A stretch of DNA of 64,000 bases. Origin: Anaerolineae bacterium. Its GTDB lineage: Bacteria; Chloroflexota; Anaerolineae; Aggregatilineales; Phototrophicaceae. This document shows positions 42,034 to 50,821 of this stretch, in pieces; within the stretch, counting starts at the first letter, position 1; each line of letters opens with the position of its first letter. The position numbers were made by a program, and so were the translations under genes. The notes beneath the pieces are model-generated. The model made no database searches. It worked only from the letters and a program-made list of their open reading frames with translations, and was not told the origin of the DNA. The DNA is taken from positions 558,001 to 622,000 of the forward strand of contig JAFLCG010000001.1 in assembly GCA_017303635.1 (NCBI GenBank), written 5' to 3'.

Positions 42034-43209
42034 ATGATGACAGGACAACACAAGCTTACAAGACGTGCATTTATAGGAACAGGTATTGGTGGTACTGCTG
42101 CACTCATCGGTAGCGGACTACTCATGTCGGCAAGTCCAACGAGCACCCCAACAGCGCCAACTCCCGTGCCTCACACAGTGGGTGATCAAGCGCTAACACC
42201 CATGCCCGGTATGACACATTCGAGTATGCGCGAAATGCTGGTCGGAGCCGTAGACCACAGTCAAAATGGTTTTGACCCAATGCAAATGCTGGTCGATTGG
42301 GATTATGGCACACTGGCAGGTGAGACCCAGGACGGTCGCCCGATCCGCAAGTATGGCGTATCAGCCGGAGACATTGAAATTGAGATTGCACCGGGGATTT
42401 TTTTTCCCGCATGGGCATATAACGGACGTGTTCCCGGACCAAGTATCCGTTGTAACGAGAACGACCACCTGCGCATCGATTTCGCCAACTTTGGGACACA
42501 TCCTCATACGATGCACTTTCACGGGTTTCACCGTGCAGAAATGGATGGTGTAGAAGGTGAATATCGTGGGGCAATCAATCCAGGTGAAAGCTTCACCTAC
42601 GAGTTCGACGCTGATCCGTTCGGCTGTCACCTTTATCACTGTCATGCTGCACCGCTTAAGCGTCATATCCATAAAGGGATGTACGGCGCGTTCGTGATCG
42701 ATCCACTGGCGGGTCGTGCGCCTGCACGCGAATTCATGATGATCATGAACGCCTTCGATACTAACTTTGATGGCGGCAACGAAGTTTATGCTGTCAATAC
42801 AGTCGGGCATGAATTCATGCGCCGACCTATTCCGATCAAAGTTGGGGAGCTTGTACGAATCTATCTGGTCAACATCGTTGAGTTCGACCTCATTAACTCA
42901 TTCCACCTGCATGCACATTTCTTCAACTACTACGACACGGGAACGACGCTTGAACCCACGCTGCGGATGGTAGATACGATCATGCAAGCACAGGGGCAAC
43001 GTGGCATCCTCGAATTCCGTCCGCGCTATCCCGGACGCTATATGTTCCATGCTCATGTCAGCGAATTTGCCGAACTAGGATGGATGGGCTTTTTCAACGC
43101 CGTTAGTGAAGCTGACTACCCTGCTGCGCTGGCAGAAGTCGGACTCGATGAGGAGTGGGATTTCAAGTCGCTGAACGGGGCAACCCCGCGTGAGACAGAG
43201 GGAAGCTGA
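42034..43209 (+). CDS. Multicopper oxidase with Tat-like signal
   Basis: A 391-residue exported copper enzyme. The N-terminus has a twin-arginine motif (TRRAFIG) and a hydrophobic stretch, so it is probably exported folded. Copper ligands: HPHTMHFHG (His156 onward), HLYHCH (199-204), HLHAHFF (291-295) and FHAHVSEF (339-341). The compact two-domain length recalls small laccases and nitrite-reductase relatives. It would oxidise Cu(I) or another substrate using oxygen, reducing copper toxicity. GGGGGG precedes the ATG. The ZIP transporter gene starts 2 bases after its stop. Confidence 0.9.
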   Translation: MMTGQHKLTRRAFIGTGIGGTAALIGSGLLMSASPTSTPTAPTPVPHTVGDQALTPMPGMTHSSMREMLVGAVDHSQNGFDPMQMLVDWDYGTLAGETQDGRPIRKYGVSAGDIEIEIAPGIFFPAWAYNGRVPGPSIRCNENDHLRIDFANFGTHPHTMHFHGFHRAEMDGVEGEYRGAINPGESFTYEFDADPFGCHLYHCHAAPLKRHIHKGMYGAFVIDPLAGRAPAREFMMIMNAFDTNFDGGNEVYAVNTVGHEFMRRPIPIKVGELVRIYLVNIVEFDLINSFHLHAHFFNYYDTGTTLEPTLRMVDTIMQAQGQRGILEFRPRYPGRYMFHAHVSEFAELGWMGFFNAVSEADYPAALAEVGLDEEWDFKSLNGATPRETEGS

Positions 43210-43210
43210 A

Positions 43211-44407
43211 ATGACGACACAACCGACACCTGCTCCAATTGGACGGCTATCCGGCACAGTCTGGCTACTTGCCCTCGTTCCCTTCATCTTACTTGGCGTG
43301 GTGCTAGCGTATATCGTCGCCACAGGCGGCGGCTTGACCGAGCTAGCGGGTCCGCCCATCGAGAAAATTAGCATCACGCGGATCACGCTGCCACAGCCGG
43401 GAATGATTCAGGTCGAGGTCATCAACGACGGGCCACAAGAAGTCACAATCCCGCAGGTCTTGATCGACGATGCCTACTACTACTTCACCGCCGAACCTTC
43501 GACGACCATCCCGCGCCTCGGACGGGCGACGTTCACCATCCCGTATCCCTGGGTCGAGGAAGAGACGCACGCCGTCGTGCTGATTACTTCGCTCGGCGCA
43601 ACATTCGATGGCGAAGTCGCGGTGGCGGTTGAAACGCCTGCGCCGTCGTTCAATCTGTTCACCCAGTTTGGTTTGGTAGGTCTTTACGTGGGTGTCGTCC
43701 CCGTCGGGTTGGGGATGCTGTGGTACCCCTTCCTACGGCGTATCGGTGCACGCGCGATGATCTTCATCCTCGCGCTGACTGTCGGACTGCTGGTATATCT
43801 AGCGATTGGCACCTGGCTGGATGCCAACGAATTCGCGCTCGAACTCCCCGCGTTCTGGCAGGGTGTACCGCTGGTCATCTTCATTGCACTGCTCACCTTA
43901 GGTGTCCTGCTCGCGGTGGGCAGCGTTCGTAAAGGACAGGAAACCTCGCCGCTCGGCATCGCTTACCATATTGCGATGGGGATCGGCTTGCACAATCTCG
44001 GCGAAGGGCTGGCAATCGGCGCGGCATTCGCGCTCGGCGAAGCGGCACTCGGCACGTTCCTGATTCTCGGTTTCACTCTGCACAACATTACCGAAGGGGT
44101 GGGCATCGTCGCGCCCGTCGTGCGCAAAAATCCCGGGCTGCGTCACTTCCTGCTGCTGGCACTGATCGCGGGCGGTCCTGCCATTCTCGGTACCTGGATC
44201 GGCGGTTTCGCCTTCAACCCGGTGCTGGCGACGATCTTCCTTGCTATCGGGGTCGGCGCAATTCTTCAGGTCGTCTGGGAAGTCGGCAAGCTGGTCGTGC
44301 GCGACAGCGCCAAAGTCGGGCTGCCGTTCGTCAACTGGGTCAATCTGGGCGGCGTGGTCGTGGGTATTGCACTAATGTACTTCACCGCCTTTTTCGTGAA
44401 GTTCTGA
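43211..44407 (+). CDS. ZIP-family metal transporter with N-terminal extracellular domain
   Basis: A 398-residue membrane protein. An N-terminal helix and a beta-rich domain (about 45-140) precede a ZIP transport core. The core shows the two ZIP metal-site helices, GLHNLGEGLAIGAA and LHNITEGVGI. ZIP proteins move Zn2+, Fe2+ or other divalent metals into the cytoplasm. The added N-terminal domain is not typical and resembles a CopC/FixG-like beta fold only loosely. The ATG at 43211 follows AGGGAAG. The gene is in one operon with the multicopper oxidase and may supply or recover metal. Confidence 0.85.
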   Translation: MTTQPTPAPIGRLSGTVWLLALVPFILLGVVLAYIVATGGGLTELAGPPIEKISITRITLPQPGMIQVEVINDGPQEVTIPQVLIDDAYYYFTAEPSTTIPRLGRATFTIPYPWVEEETHAVVLITSLGATFDGEVAVAVETPAPSFNLFTQFGLVGLYVGVVPVGLGMLWYPFLRRIGARAMIFILALTVGLLVYLAIGTWLDANEFALELPAFWQGVPLVIFIALLTLGVLLAVGSVRKGQETSPLGIAYHIAMGIGLHNLGEGLAIGAAFALGEAALGTFLILGFTLHNITEGVGIVAPVVRKNPGLRHFLLLALIAGGPAILGTWIGGFAFNPVLATIFLAIGVGAILQVVWEVGKLVVRDSAKVGLPFVNWVNLGGVVVGIALMYFTAFFVKF

Positions 44408-44426
44408 CTGGTGAGGGATGATTAAC

Positions 44427-45194
44427 ATGGAACAAATCGAAAGAATCAACTCTGGCGTAGTCCCTCATGAGACTCAAGTAGGGCCACGACTTGTTCGAGC
44501 GAAAGTATTACGTGTGGCAGTAATTGCTGTTATTGTCATCGTGGCGCTGGTTGCAGCGGGCGCGGGGTACATATGGTTTTCGGGTGGTAACGGGCAGGCA
44601 AGCGCCGCCGTAACCGCTCCCTCACTCGAACTTCTGCCCGGCGATATGCGCAGACTATTCAGCTTGGAACAGACTGACTCCGAAGCACGTTTCATCATCG
44701 ACGAAGTGCTGCTCGGTGAGCCAAAAACCGTTGTCGGTGTGACGGATGGGATCGCCGGAGAGATGCTGATCGATTTTGCCAATCCGGCGAACTCCGCGCT
44801 GGGCGTGATTCGTATCAACGTGCGGACGCTGGAGACGGACAACGAATTCCGCACACGCGCCCTGCGCGGGCAGATTTTGCAGGCGGATCGCTCGGAATAC
44901 GAGTTTGCGACGTTCACGCCAACCGAGCTGGTCGGATTGCCTGAAAGTGCGGCAATTGGCGAAGCCTTCACTTTTCAGGTCGTCGGCAGCCTGAACGTAC
45001 ATGGCGTGAGCCGTGATGTGACCTTCGATGCAACGGTCATACCAATGAGTGAGTCGCAGATCGAAGGAACAGCGAGCGCCGTTGTGCTGTATCGCGATTT
45101 TGGCATAAGCATCCCCGAAGCGCCGGGCGTGGCAGACATTTCGGACGATGTGCGTTTGGAGATCGATTTTACGGCTGGCGTAGTGAGTGGATAG
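44427..45194 (+). CDS. Membrane-anchored YceI-like protein
   Basis: A 255-residue protein with a membrane helix at about 28-52 and a C-terminal YceI domain. YceI signatures are SEARFIIDEVLLG, then RINVRTLETDNEFRTRALRG, then FEFATF-like YEFATFTPTELVG and SLNVHGVSRDVTFD. The fold is a lipocalin-like barrel that binds long-chain isoprenoid or quinone-type lipids. The ATG at 44427 lies 9 bases after GAGGG; the ATG at 44418 touches that site and is rejected. Its place among copper and redox genes may reflect quinone handling or stress protection. Confidence 0.88.
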   Translation: MEQIERINSGVVPHETQVGPRLVRAKVLRVAVIAVIVIVALVAAGAGYIWFSGGNGQASAAVTAPSLELLPGDMRRLFSLEQTDSEARFIIDEVLLGEPKTVVGVTDGIAGEMLIDFANPANSALGVIRINVRTLETDNEFRTRALRGQILQADRSEYEFATFTPTELVGLPESAAIGEAFTFQVVGSLNVHGVSRDVTFDATVIPMSESQIEGTASAVVLYRDFGISIPEAPGVADISDDVRLEIDFTAGVVSG

Positions 45195-45262
45195 GTTGTA
45201 ACGTGGTCGCATCATCACCCGCGCTTTGATACAACATACAGGTCACATAACAGGAGAAGATC

Positions 45263-45781
45263 ATGAAGAAACGTGTTGCTTGGTTGATCGTGCTTATCGT
45301 TGGGCTTGCGGTTCTCTTTGTGAGTGTCGCAACTGCACACGAAGGACGCGAAGTTGGCGATTACACTATTGAAATCGGTTGGCGCATCGAACCTGCTTAC
45401 ACAGGATTGATGAATGGGCCGGAGATCACCATCACCCGACATGGAAGTGAAGACAATCATGACGAAGCCGATACAACGCCAGAAGTGGAACACACAAATG
45501 AAGCGGGTGAAGCCCACGATGACGAAAATAACGGCGTTACCGGGCTGGAAGATACGCTGCAAATCGAAGTCCTGTTTGGGCCCGCATCGCGTGTGTTGAA
45601 CCTGCGTGCTGTACGCGGCGAACCAGGTCACTACACCGCCGATCTGATTCCCATGAGACCTGGTGATTACACCTTCCGCGTCTTTGGAACGATCGAGGGC
45701 ATGGAAATAGACGAGACCTTCTCGGCTGCCGATGGGCAGTTCAGCTCAGTCGAACCGATTGAAGACATTCAGTTCCCCTGA
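45263..45781 (+). CDS. Exported protein with acidic His-rich insert
   Basis: A 172-residue secreted protein. The signal peptide ends at about VATA-H, leaving a mature N-terminal His-Glu-Gly as in some copper proteins. A central stretch (about 55-95) is rich in Asp, Glu and His and should bind metal. Strands follow, including HYTADLIPMRPGDYTFRVFG, which resembles the YtkA/CopC-like immunoglobulin fold. I cannot assign a family. AGGAGAAGATC precedes the ATG. It lies between YceI-like and CopC-CopD genes, so a copper-binding role is the best guess. Confidence 0.65.
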   Translation: MKKRVAWLIVLIVGLAVLFVSVATAHEGREVGDYTIEIGWRIEPAYTGLMNGPEITITRHGSEDNHDEADTTPEVEHTNEAGEAHDDENNGVTGLEDTLQIEVLFGPASRVLNLRAVRGEPGHYTADLIPMRPGDYTFRVFGTIEGMEIDETFSAADGQFSSVEPIEDIQFP

Positions 45782-45870
45782 TCAATGCTGGTTTAGAAAC
45801 AACAGCTTCGAGGCGCTCCAAGAGATTGCAGCGCCTCGAATACTGTCTGGGAAAGTTTGTAGGAACTTTA

Positions 45871-48168
45871 ATGATCAGGCGACTTCTCATTCTATTCCCC
45901 ATCATTGCTGTATTCATGCTGACGATTAACGTAGGCAGCGTACAGGCGCATTCCAACCTTGCCAGCGCCGATCCGCCACCAAACGCCTCGCTTGATGCCT
46001 CGCCGAGCCTGATCTCACTAACCTTCACTGAACCCCTCGAACCGGAATTCAGTCGATTTACCCTGCGTGATGAAAACGGGCAGACGATTGATACACCAGA
46101 GAGCGTTGTTAGCCCTGAAAATCCTCTGGTCATGACCATGCAGCCGGGAGTGCTACCGAACGGATTGTATACCGTCGTCTGGCGCGTACTTTCAACGGAT
46201 GGACACTCGACACAAGGTAGTTTTGCGTTCGGCGTAGGTATTACCGTGACAACAACCGCTCAGACACCAACAATCGATGAGCGCATTCCGCCTGAGAGCG
46301 CCATCATTCGCTGGCTGAATCTGCTCAGTCTCTCGTTAGGTGTAGGCGGAATTGGCTTTTGGACATTTGTCTGGCGTCCTGCTACCGCGCACGGAAATGT
46401 GCTTATTGAAAAGCAGATAGACCGTTGTATAAGCTTCGGATGGGCAATGATCGGCGTGTCAACTCTCCTGTCACTGCTGCTGCAGGCGTCCATCGCTGCT
46501 GACATTCCGCTCTGGACAGCACTCACGCATCCGTCTTTGGGCGAAACCGTGACCAATTCACGGTTTGGGCAAGTCTGGATCGCGCGTCTTGTCTACTGGT
46601 TAGGGCTGGGCGGCGCTCTGTGGCTGGCACGTAAGGAGCGCTGGTTGTATTGGATTGCCTTGATCATTGGCGGGCAACTTCTACTGACCATCAGCCTGTA
46701 CAGTCATGCCAGTGCTGTACAGGTTGATACGCTCGCTTCGATTGCCGGAGACTGGCTTCACCTCACCGCCACTGCCCTGTGGATTGGCGGGTTAGCCACG
46801 TTTTTCATCGTGCTTCGCCATTTACGACATGCAAAGAGCGCATCGGTCGAAATGTCCCGCAATCTGACTGGATACTTTTCAAACTTTGCGCGGGCTGCTG
46901 TTGCCGGTTTGATCGTTACAGGTGGATACGCCGCATGGTTACAGGTCGGTTCCATCGACGCGCTGCTCAACACGGTCTATGGACAAACCCTATTGATCAA
47001 GGGCTTGCTCATCCTGCCCCTGCTGGCGATCTCCAGCATCAACCTGATATTTACCCATCGCGGATTGCAGCGCGGTGAAATACTTTGGGCAAAACGCCTG
47101 CGGCAGTTGGTTGGTGCAGAAATTGCACTCGGTATCGGCGTGATTGCATCGGTTGGCGTGTTGACCGCTATCCCGCCCGCCCGCACCGTTTTAGCAGTGC
47201 GCAATGCGGAAATTCCTCCGCTGAATGTACAGCCGTATTTTGAGATGCAGTCCGGTGAAACTCTGATGGCACATCTCGACTTCTCACCCGGATATGTCGG
47301 TGAGAACACGTTTCGGATCAGTCTTTATGATCTGGAAGGAAATCCTGTCATCGACGCGACGCGCGTTCGGCTGCGGTTCGATCACGCGCAGCAGAATTTA
47401 GGGGAGAGTGAACTGCGCGCGGTGTTAACCGAGGAAGGTATCTATGAGGCAGTTGGAACAAATCTGAGCATACCGGGTGACTGGCGCATTCGGATCACCA
47501 TACAACGTCCAGAGCAGTTCGATACCATCCTGAACTATACGCCCAATGTTCCCGCCATGCCCCCACCTCAAGCGCCCGTCATCAATGACACGATACCTGC
47601 TTCTGAACGCCTCTTCGCATTGATGGCAGCCGGTATCGCTCTGCTGGGAATGGGTGGATTCTTCGCAGCACAGAGTCATCCGCGTTGGCTAACGGGTTCC
47701 GGCATCCTCAGTATTCTTCTTTTGTGTATCGGCGGTGTTTTCGTATTTGCTTCGGCGCAAACTGCTTCCGAGGTGAACGCAGTTTCGGCAGACACGAGTG
47801 AACTTTCCGTGCGAGATGCGTGGATGCTGAACATGGGGCAGGGTTTTACAGGCGGTGTTTATCTGACTATCGACAATCCAACTGACGCGCAGGAACAGTT
47901 AATCGGTGTCGTCACGCCTGCCGCCGAAAGGATTGAGCTGCATCGGACCAGCATCGATGAAGCGGGTGTGGGGCGAATGATCGAAACACCACTCATCGAT
48001 ATTCCGCCTGACAACAGCTTTTCGTTCGCGCCCGGCATTTATCACATGATGTTGATCAATCTGCTTCAGGATTACAACGAAGGTGATACATTCCCGATCA
48101 CGCTGATGTTTGCTTCAGGGGAGACGGTGACAGTCACGGTGCAGGTAGTGAGCCAGCCGCTATCTTGA
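45871..48168 (+). CDS. CopC-CopD-PCuAC three-part copper protein
   Basis: A 765-residue fusion. After the signal peptide (cut near VQA-H) the mature protein would begin with His, as in the copper-brace site of CopC; the CopC domain (AHSNLASADPPPNASLD ... STDGHSTQGSFAFGV) covers about 26-125. A CopD membrane part with about eight helices follows (about 150-455), then a soluble beta segment, another helix pair near 590-635, and a C-terminal PCuAC domain (about 650-765). That domain has RIELHRTSIDEAGVGRM and GIYHMMLINL. It would bind copper outside, move it across the membrane and hand it on. AGGAACTTTA precedes the ATG at 45871. Confidence 0.9.
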   Translation: MIRRLLILFPIIAVFMLTINVGSVQAHSNLASADPPPNASLDASPSLISLTFTEPLEPEFSRFTLRDENGQTIDTPESVVSPENPLVMTMQPGVLPNGLYTVVWRVLSTDGHSTQGSFAFGVGITVTTTAQTPTIDERIPPESAIIRWLNLLSLSLGVGGIGFWTFVWRPATAHGNVLIEKQIDRCISFGWAMIGVSTLLSLLLQASIAADIPLWTALTHPSLGETVTNSRFGQVWIARLVYWLGLGGALWLARKERWLYWIALIIGGQLLLTISLYSHASAVQVDTLASIAGDWLHLTATALWIGGLATFFIVLRHLRHAKSASVEMSRNLTGYFSNFARAAVAGLIVTGGYAAWLQVGSIDALLNTVYGQTLLIKGLLILPLLAISSINLIFTHRGLQRGEILWAKRLRQLVGAEIALGIGVIASVGVLTAIPPARTVLAVRNAEIPPLNVQPYFEMQSGETLMAHLDFSPGYVGENTFRISLYDLEGNPVIDATRVRLRFDHAQQNLGESELRAVLTEEGIYEAVGTNLSIPGDWRIRITIQRPEQFDTILNYTPNVPAMPPPQAPVINDTIPASERLFALMAAGIALLGMGGFFAAQSHPRWLTGSGILSILLLCIGGVFVFASAQTASEVNAVSADTSELSVRDAWMLNMGQGFTGGVYLTIDNPTDAQEQLIGVVTPAAERIELHRTSIDEAGVGRMIETPLIDIPPDNSFSFAPGIYHMMLINLLQDYNEGDTFPITLMFASGETVTVTVQVVSQPLS

Positions 48169-48239
48169 CAAAGGCAGTCGGGTTGTCTTGCGAAGTCTAG
48201 TGCCGAAAACTTTGTGTTGAATTGTCCAGCGTGAGCGCT

Positions 48240-48760
48240 TGCGCTGCTTATGGAGTTGGATACTATTCCAGAAACGCTAGGCTAGAGTGCGGACGAAAGA
48301 GCTTGAGTGCGGTCGGGTAGTACTGCTGCAAGGTGTAGTAGAGCTGGTTGCACAAACGGCGATGGGCGCGCATGGCGTCATCGTAAGCACCGCCAGCTGA
48401 AGCGGATGCTCGACCACGACACTCTGACGAGTCATAGGCTACGCTCCTTGATAAATAGGCACGAATTGTCCCACCGGGCATGTGTATGCTGTGGGCATGC
48501 TAGGGCGCTCGCGGCGTAACACCTTTATGACAGCTACTTGCCACACCACTGGGGAACTATCGCTTTCATGAGGTTCTCGCGGAACGTCAAGCTAAGGGCT
48601 CTGGCAATGCAGGTGGATTAAGGGCAAGTATGCCTATTGCGCTCAAGCCAGGCACACACGTGTGAGGGCTCTTCTGACCGGTGACCTTGCAGTCACTGAG
48701 ACTCCCGCTCGCGGGCGTTCGGGCGCGGGTTGGGAACGGAAGTAGTGTGTAGTACATCGC
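48240..48760 (-). pseudogene. Decayed IS110-family element
   Basis: A short minus-strand frame (48263-48481) matches part of the intact IS110 transposase next door: LYYTLQQYYPTALKLF here against FRYILLQYFPSALKLF there. Most of the gene is missing, including its start and the catalytic domain. The non-coding stretch upstream of it (48576-48722) is strongly similar to the same part of the intact copy. No other gene is visible between the CopC-CopD-PCuAC stop and the intact element. Confidence 0.75.
48576..48722 (-). repeat. 147-bp IS110 non-coding repeat, copy A (relic)
   Basis: Aligns without gaps to 50309-50455, with scattered differences. It keeps the hairpin GGTGAC-CTTGCA-GTCACt and a CTCCCGC/GCGGGcG hairpin in which the second arm has changed. 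It is the region expected to encode the guide (bridge) RNA of an IS110-type element. Confidence 0.75.
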
Positions 48761-48967
48761 CTGCAAGTATTGCACGATCCGCTTCCACTGCAGCAATACG
48801 CTCCCAACCTGCGCCCCGACAGGTTTAAAGAGTCAAGGGGTGAATTTGAAATTCTCTGAAGATCGAGTGACGTTGAGACTACTTCCGCGATAATGCAAGG
48901 TGAAGACATCCGCTCAACTTCAGCGAGTCGAAACGTAGCGAGGGGATCAAGTTTGAAGATGCCTGCG

Positions 48968-50179
48968 CTAAGCTGCGGCGCGAGCCTTCGGCTTAGACAT
49001 CGCATGTTGAGTGCGGTTGGCGGCGTGTTTCGCTTCATCGTACGCTTCGCGGCGCTGCCACAAGGTCCAGATAATTTTCATCCAACGATTAGCCAAAGCT
49101 CGAAAAGCCCGCGCCCGGTTATGCCCGCGAGAGACTTGCGAGTCGAGATAGGCGCGTGCCCACTTGCTGTGGCGAACGCTCTGGCGGGCGAAGTCATCCG
49201 CAGCCTTACGCAGCGGGTGCGAGCAGGCGCGACGAAACTCGACAGCAAGCGACTTCCCGCTTCGCCGCGTGACAGGTGCTGTTCCGGCAATGGCTTGCAG
49301 GGTTTCCGGGGTTGGGAATCGGTTCCGGTCATCGCCGACCCAGGCGAGCATTCGCGCTGAGGTCAGGACACCGTGAGCACCCGGCAAACTACGCCACCAG
49401 GCTGCTTCGGGATGTGTCGCGAAGACCATCGCAATGTCCTTTTCGAGTTGGTGGATGGTATGATGGATCTGGCGCAGGAGCGGTACAAGAACCTTGACCT
49501 GTGCAACATAGCCGTCAGGAATAGTCGCATTGGGCATGGGCGCACGCAGCACTTCAAGCAGCTGCGGAATGTTGTCATAGCGGTAGTAGTGATGCTGCTT
49601 CAGAAAGCGCTTGAGCTTGTAGGGTGTGAGCTTCCGAGCTTCCTCCAGCGTCGGAAAATGCTCTAGAAAAGCGAGGGTGATGAGATGTTCGACACGCGAA
49701 AAGAGCTTGAGCGCGCTGGGGAAGTACTGCAGCAGGATGTAACGGAATCGGTTCCCCAACCGTCGCTGCTCCGCGAGCGTGCTGTCGAGCGCGCGCACCA
49801 GCTCACGCAAATGAAGCACAATTGTGCTTGACCGAGTGAGCAACCGACAGTCCGGGTCTTCCAGACGCAACAGATATGCCAGGAGATACGCATCCGACAC
49901 ATCTGACTTGGCACGGCGCGGACGACGGCGGGCGACGACCACAGCCGGAGTGATATGCAGCGCCCAGCCGCGTGCCATGATCCAGTCCACCAACAGTCCG
50001 TCGGAACGCTCGATATTCAGACGAACGTTTTCAATGCCGTACTTGAGCACGAAACGCTCGAGCGTCTGGAAGCCAGCCAGTGACTGCGCAATCGTGAACT
50101 GCTTGAGGACTTTGCCGTTGGGGTCCATGACACAGATATCGTGCTTCTCATTGGCCCAGTCGATACCGAAGAAGTACAT
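48968..50179 (-). CDS. IS110-family transposase
   Basis: A 403-residue DEDD-type transposase/recombinase. The N-terminal RuvC-like domain begins MYFFGIDWANEKHDICVMD, with acidic residues in FGIDWA, NIERSD, and SDVSDAYLLAYLL. The C-terminal Transposase_20 domain has LPGAHGVLTSARMLAWVGDD, AIAGTAPVTRRSGKS, and a Ser in RRACSHPLRKA that is the expected nucleophile position. The length is normal and the frame intact, so the element is probably active. GGAGG lies ahead of the ATG. Family members move without terminal inverted repeats, using an RNA from the non-coding end upstream of the gene. Confidence 0.93.
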   Translation of the reverse strand: MYFFGIDWANEKHDICVMDPNGKVLKQFTIAQSLAGFQTLERFVLKYGIENVRLNIERSDGLLVDWIMARGWALHITPAVVVARRRPRRAKSDVSDAYLLAYLLRLEDPDCRLLTRSSTIVLHLRELVRALDSTLAEQRRLGNRFRYILLQYFPSALKLFSRVEHLITLAFLEHFPTLEEARKLTPYKLKRFLKQHHYYRYDNIPQLLEVLRAPMPNATIPDGYVAQVKVLVPLLRQIHHTIHQLEKDIAMVFATHPEAAWWRSLPGAHGVLTSARMLAWVGDDRNRFPTPETLQAIAGTAPVTRRSGKSLAVEFRRACSHPLRKAADDFARQSVRHSKWARAYLDSQVSRGHNRARAFRALANRWMKIIWTLWQRREAYDEAKHAANRTQHAMSKPKARAAA

Positions 50180-50308
50180 ACGGAACCTCCTTGCTCACCT
50201 AAGACGACCGCCACATCGCCACGCGCATATGCAGGTTATGGCGCTCGAAGCGCAACAGGTTTACGACGGCGCGGAGATGCCCACATCGACGAACTGTCGT
50301 CGGAAGTC

Positions 50309-50455
50309 CTCGAAGGACGGCAAGCTAATGGTTCTGACAATGTGGGTGGCTCAAGAGCAAGTATGCCAGTTGCGCTCAAGCCAGGCACACACGTGTGAGG
50401 ACTCTTCTGACCGGTGACCTTGCAGTCACCGAGACTCCCGCTTGCGGGAGTTCGG
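50309..50455 (-). ncRNA. Candidate IS110 bridge RNA region (repeat copy B)
   Basis: The 147 bases upstream of the transposase are conserved between the intact and relic elements although they do not code for protein. They contain hairpins GTCC-TCGAA-GGAC, GGTGAC-CTTGCA-GTCACC (50412-50429) and CTCCCGC-TT-GCGGGAG (50434-50449). Established IS110 biology places a guide RNA with two target-binding loops here. The transcript itself is inferred. Confidence 0.6.
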
Positions 50456-50550
50456 TTAGCCTAAGGTGGAAGGCGGGTGGTTGTGTGACACACTGCCTAC
50501 ACCTTCGAACTTCCCGGTAGATGAGTTGCTCTCACCACCTTAGGCTAACC
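50454..50550. repeat. 16-bp perfect inverted repeat framing 97 bp
   Basis: GGTTAGCCTAAGGTGG (50454-50469) and its exact complement CCACCTTAGGCTAACC (50535-50550) frame 65 bases that include the palindrome GTGTGACACAC (50483-50493). It begins where the IS110 element ends. It could be a small inverted-repeat element, a terminator-like structure or part of the transfer origin. Confidence 0.6.
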
Positions 50551-50589
50551 CGCAAGCTAAAACGCTTGCACGTCAAGCGCCCGTGGGGC

Positions 50590-50700
50590 TGATGTGCCGC
50601 GCTCAGGCGCAGCACCGCTGACCGCGCACCAGCGTGCGGGTCAGCGCGTCGGCTCGATACACCGAGCCGACCGGACGCACTCACGGCGTCCGAAAACACC
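50590..50700. other. Candidate origin of transfer (oriT)
   Basis: A cluster of GC-rich hairpins lies directly upstream of the RHH protein and relaxase genes. One has perfect 9-bp arms GTCGGCTCG (50648-50656) and CGAGCCGAC (50663-50671). Another has 7-bp arms CGGACGC (50672-50678) and GCGTCCG (50686-50692). An imperfect one lies near 50617-50643 (GACCGCGCAC ... GTGCGGGTC). Relaxases normally nick close to such repeats beside their own gene. No nic consensus can be identified. Confidence 0.45.
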
Positions 50701-50821
50701 CGATCCGCAATTCTCCTCACCGTACCTGAAAACCATCCAACCTAAGTCTGTTGCATTCAATCCGTCGGACGACCTCGATTTGCGATACTGAAGGCATGTT
50801 GAAGTCGATGGGAATGTGTGA

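Larger units (their letters stand above)
48968..50460 (-). mobile_element. Intact IS110-family insertion sequence (ends approximate)
   Basis: The element is made up of the intact transposase and its upstream non-coding end. IS110 elements have no terminal inverted repeats, so the exact ends cannot be read. The right limit is set near where similarity to the relic copy stops (about 50455). It lies between the cargo and the mobilization genes, beside a relic of a similar element, so this spot has been hit at least twice. Confidence 0.75.
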
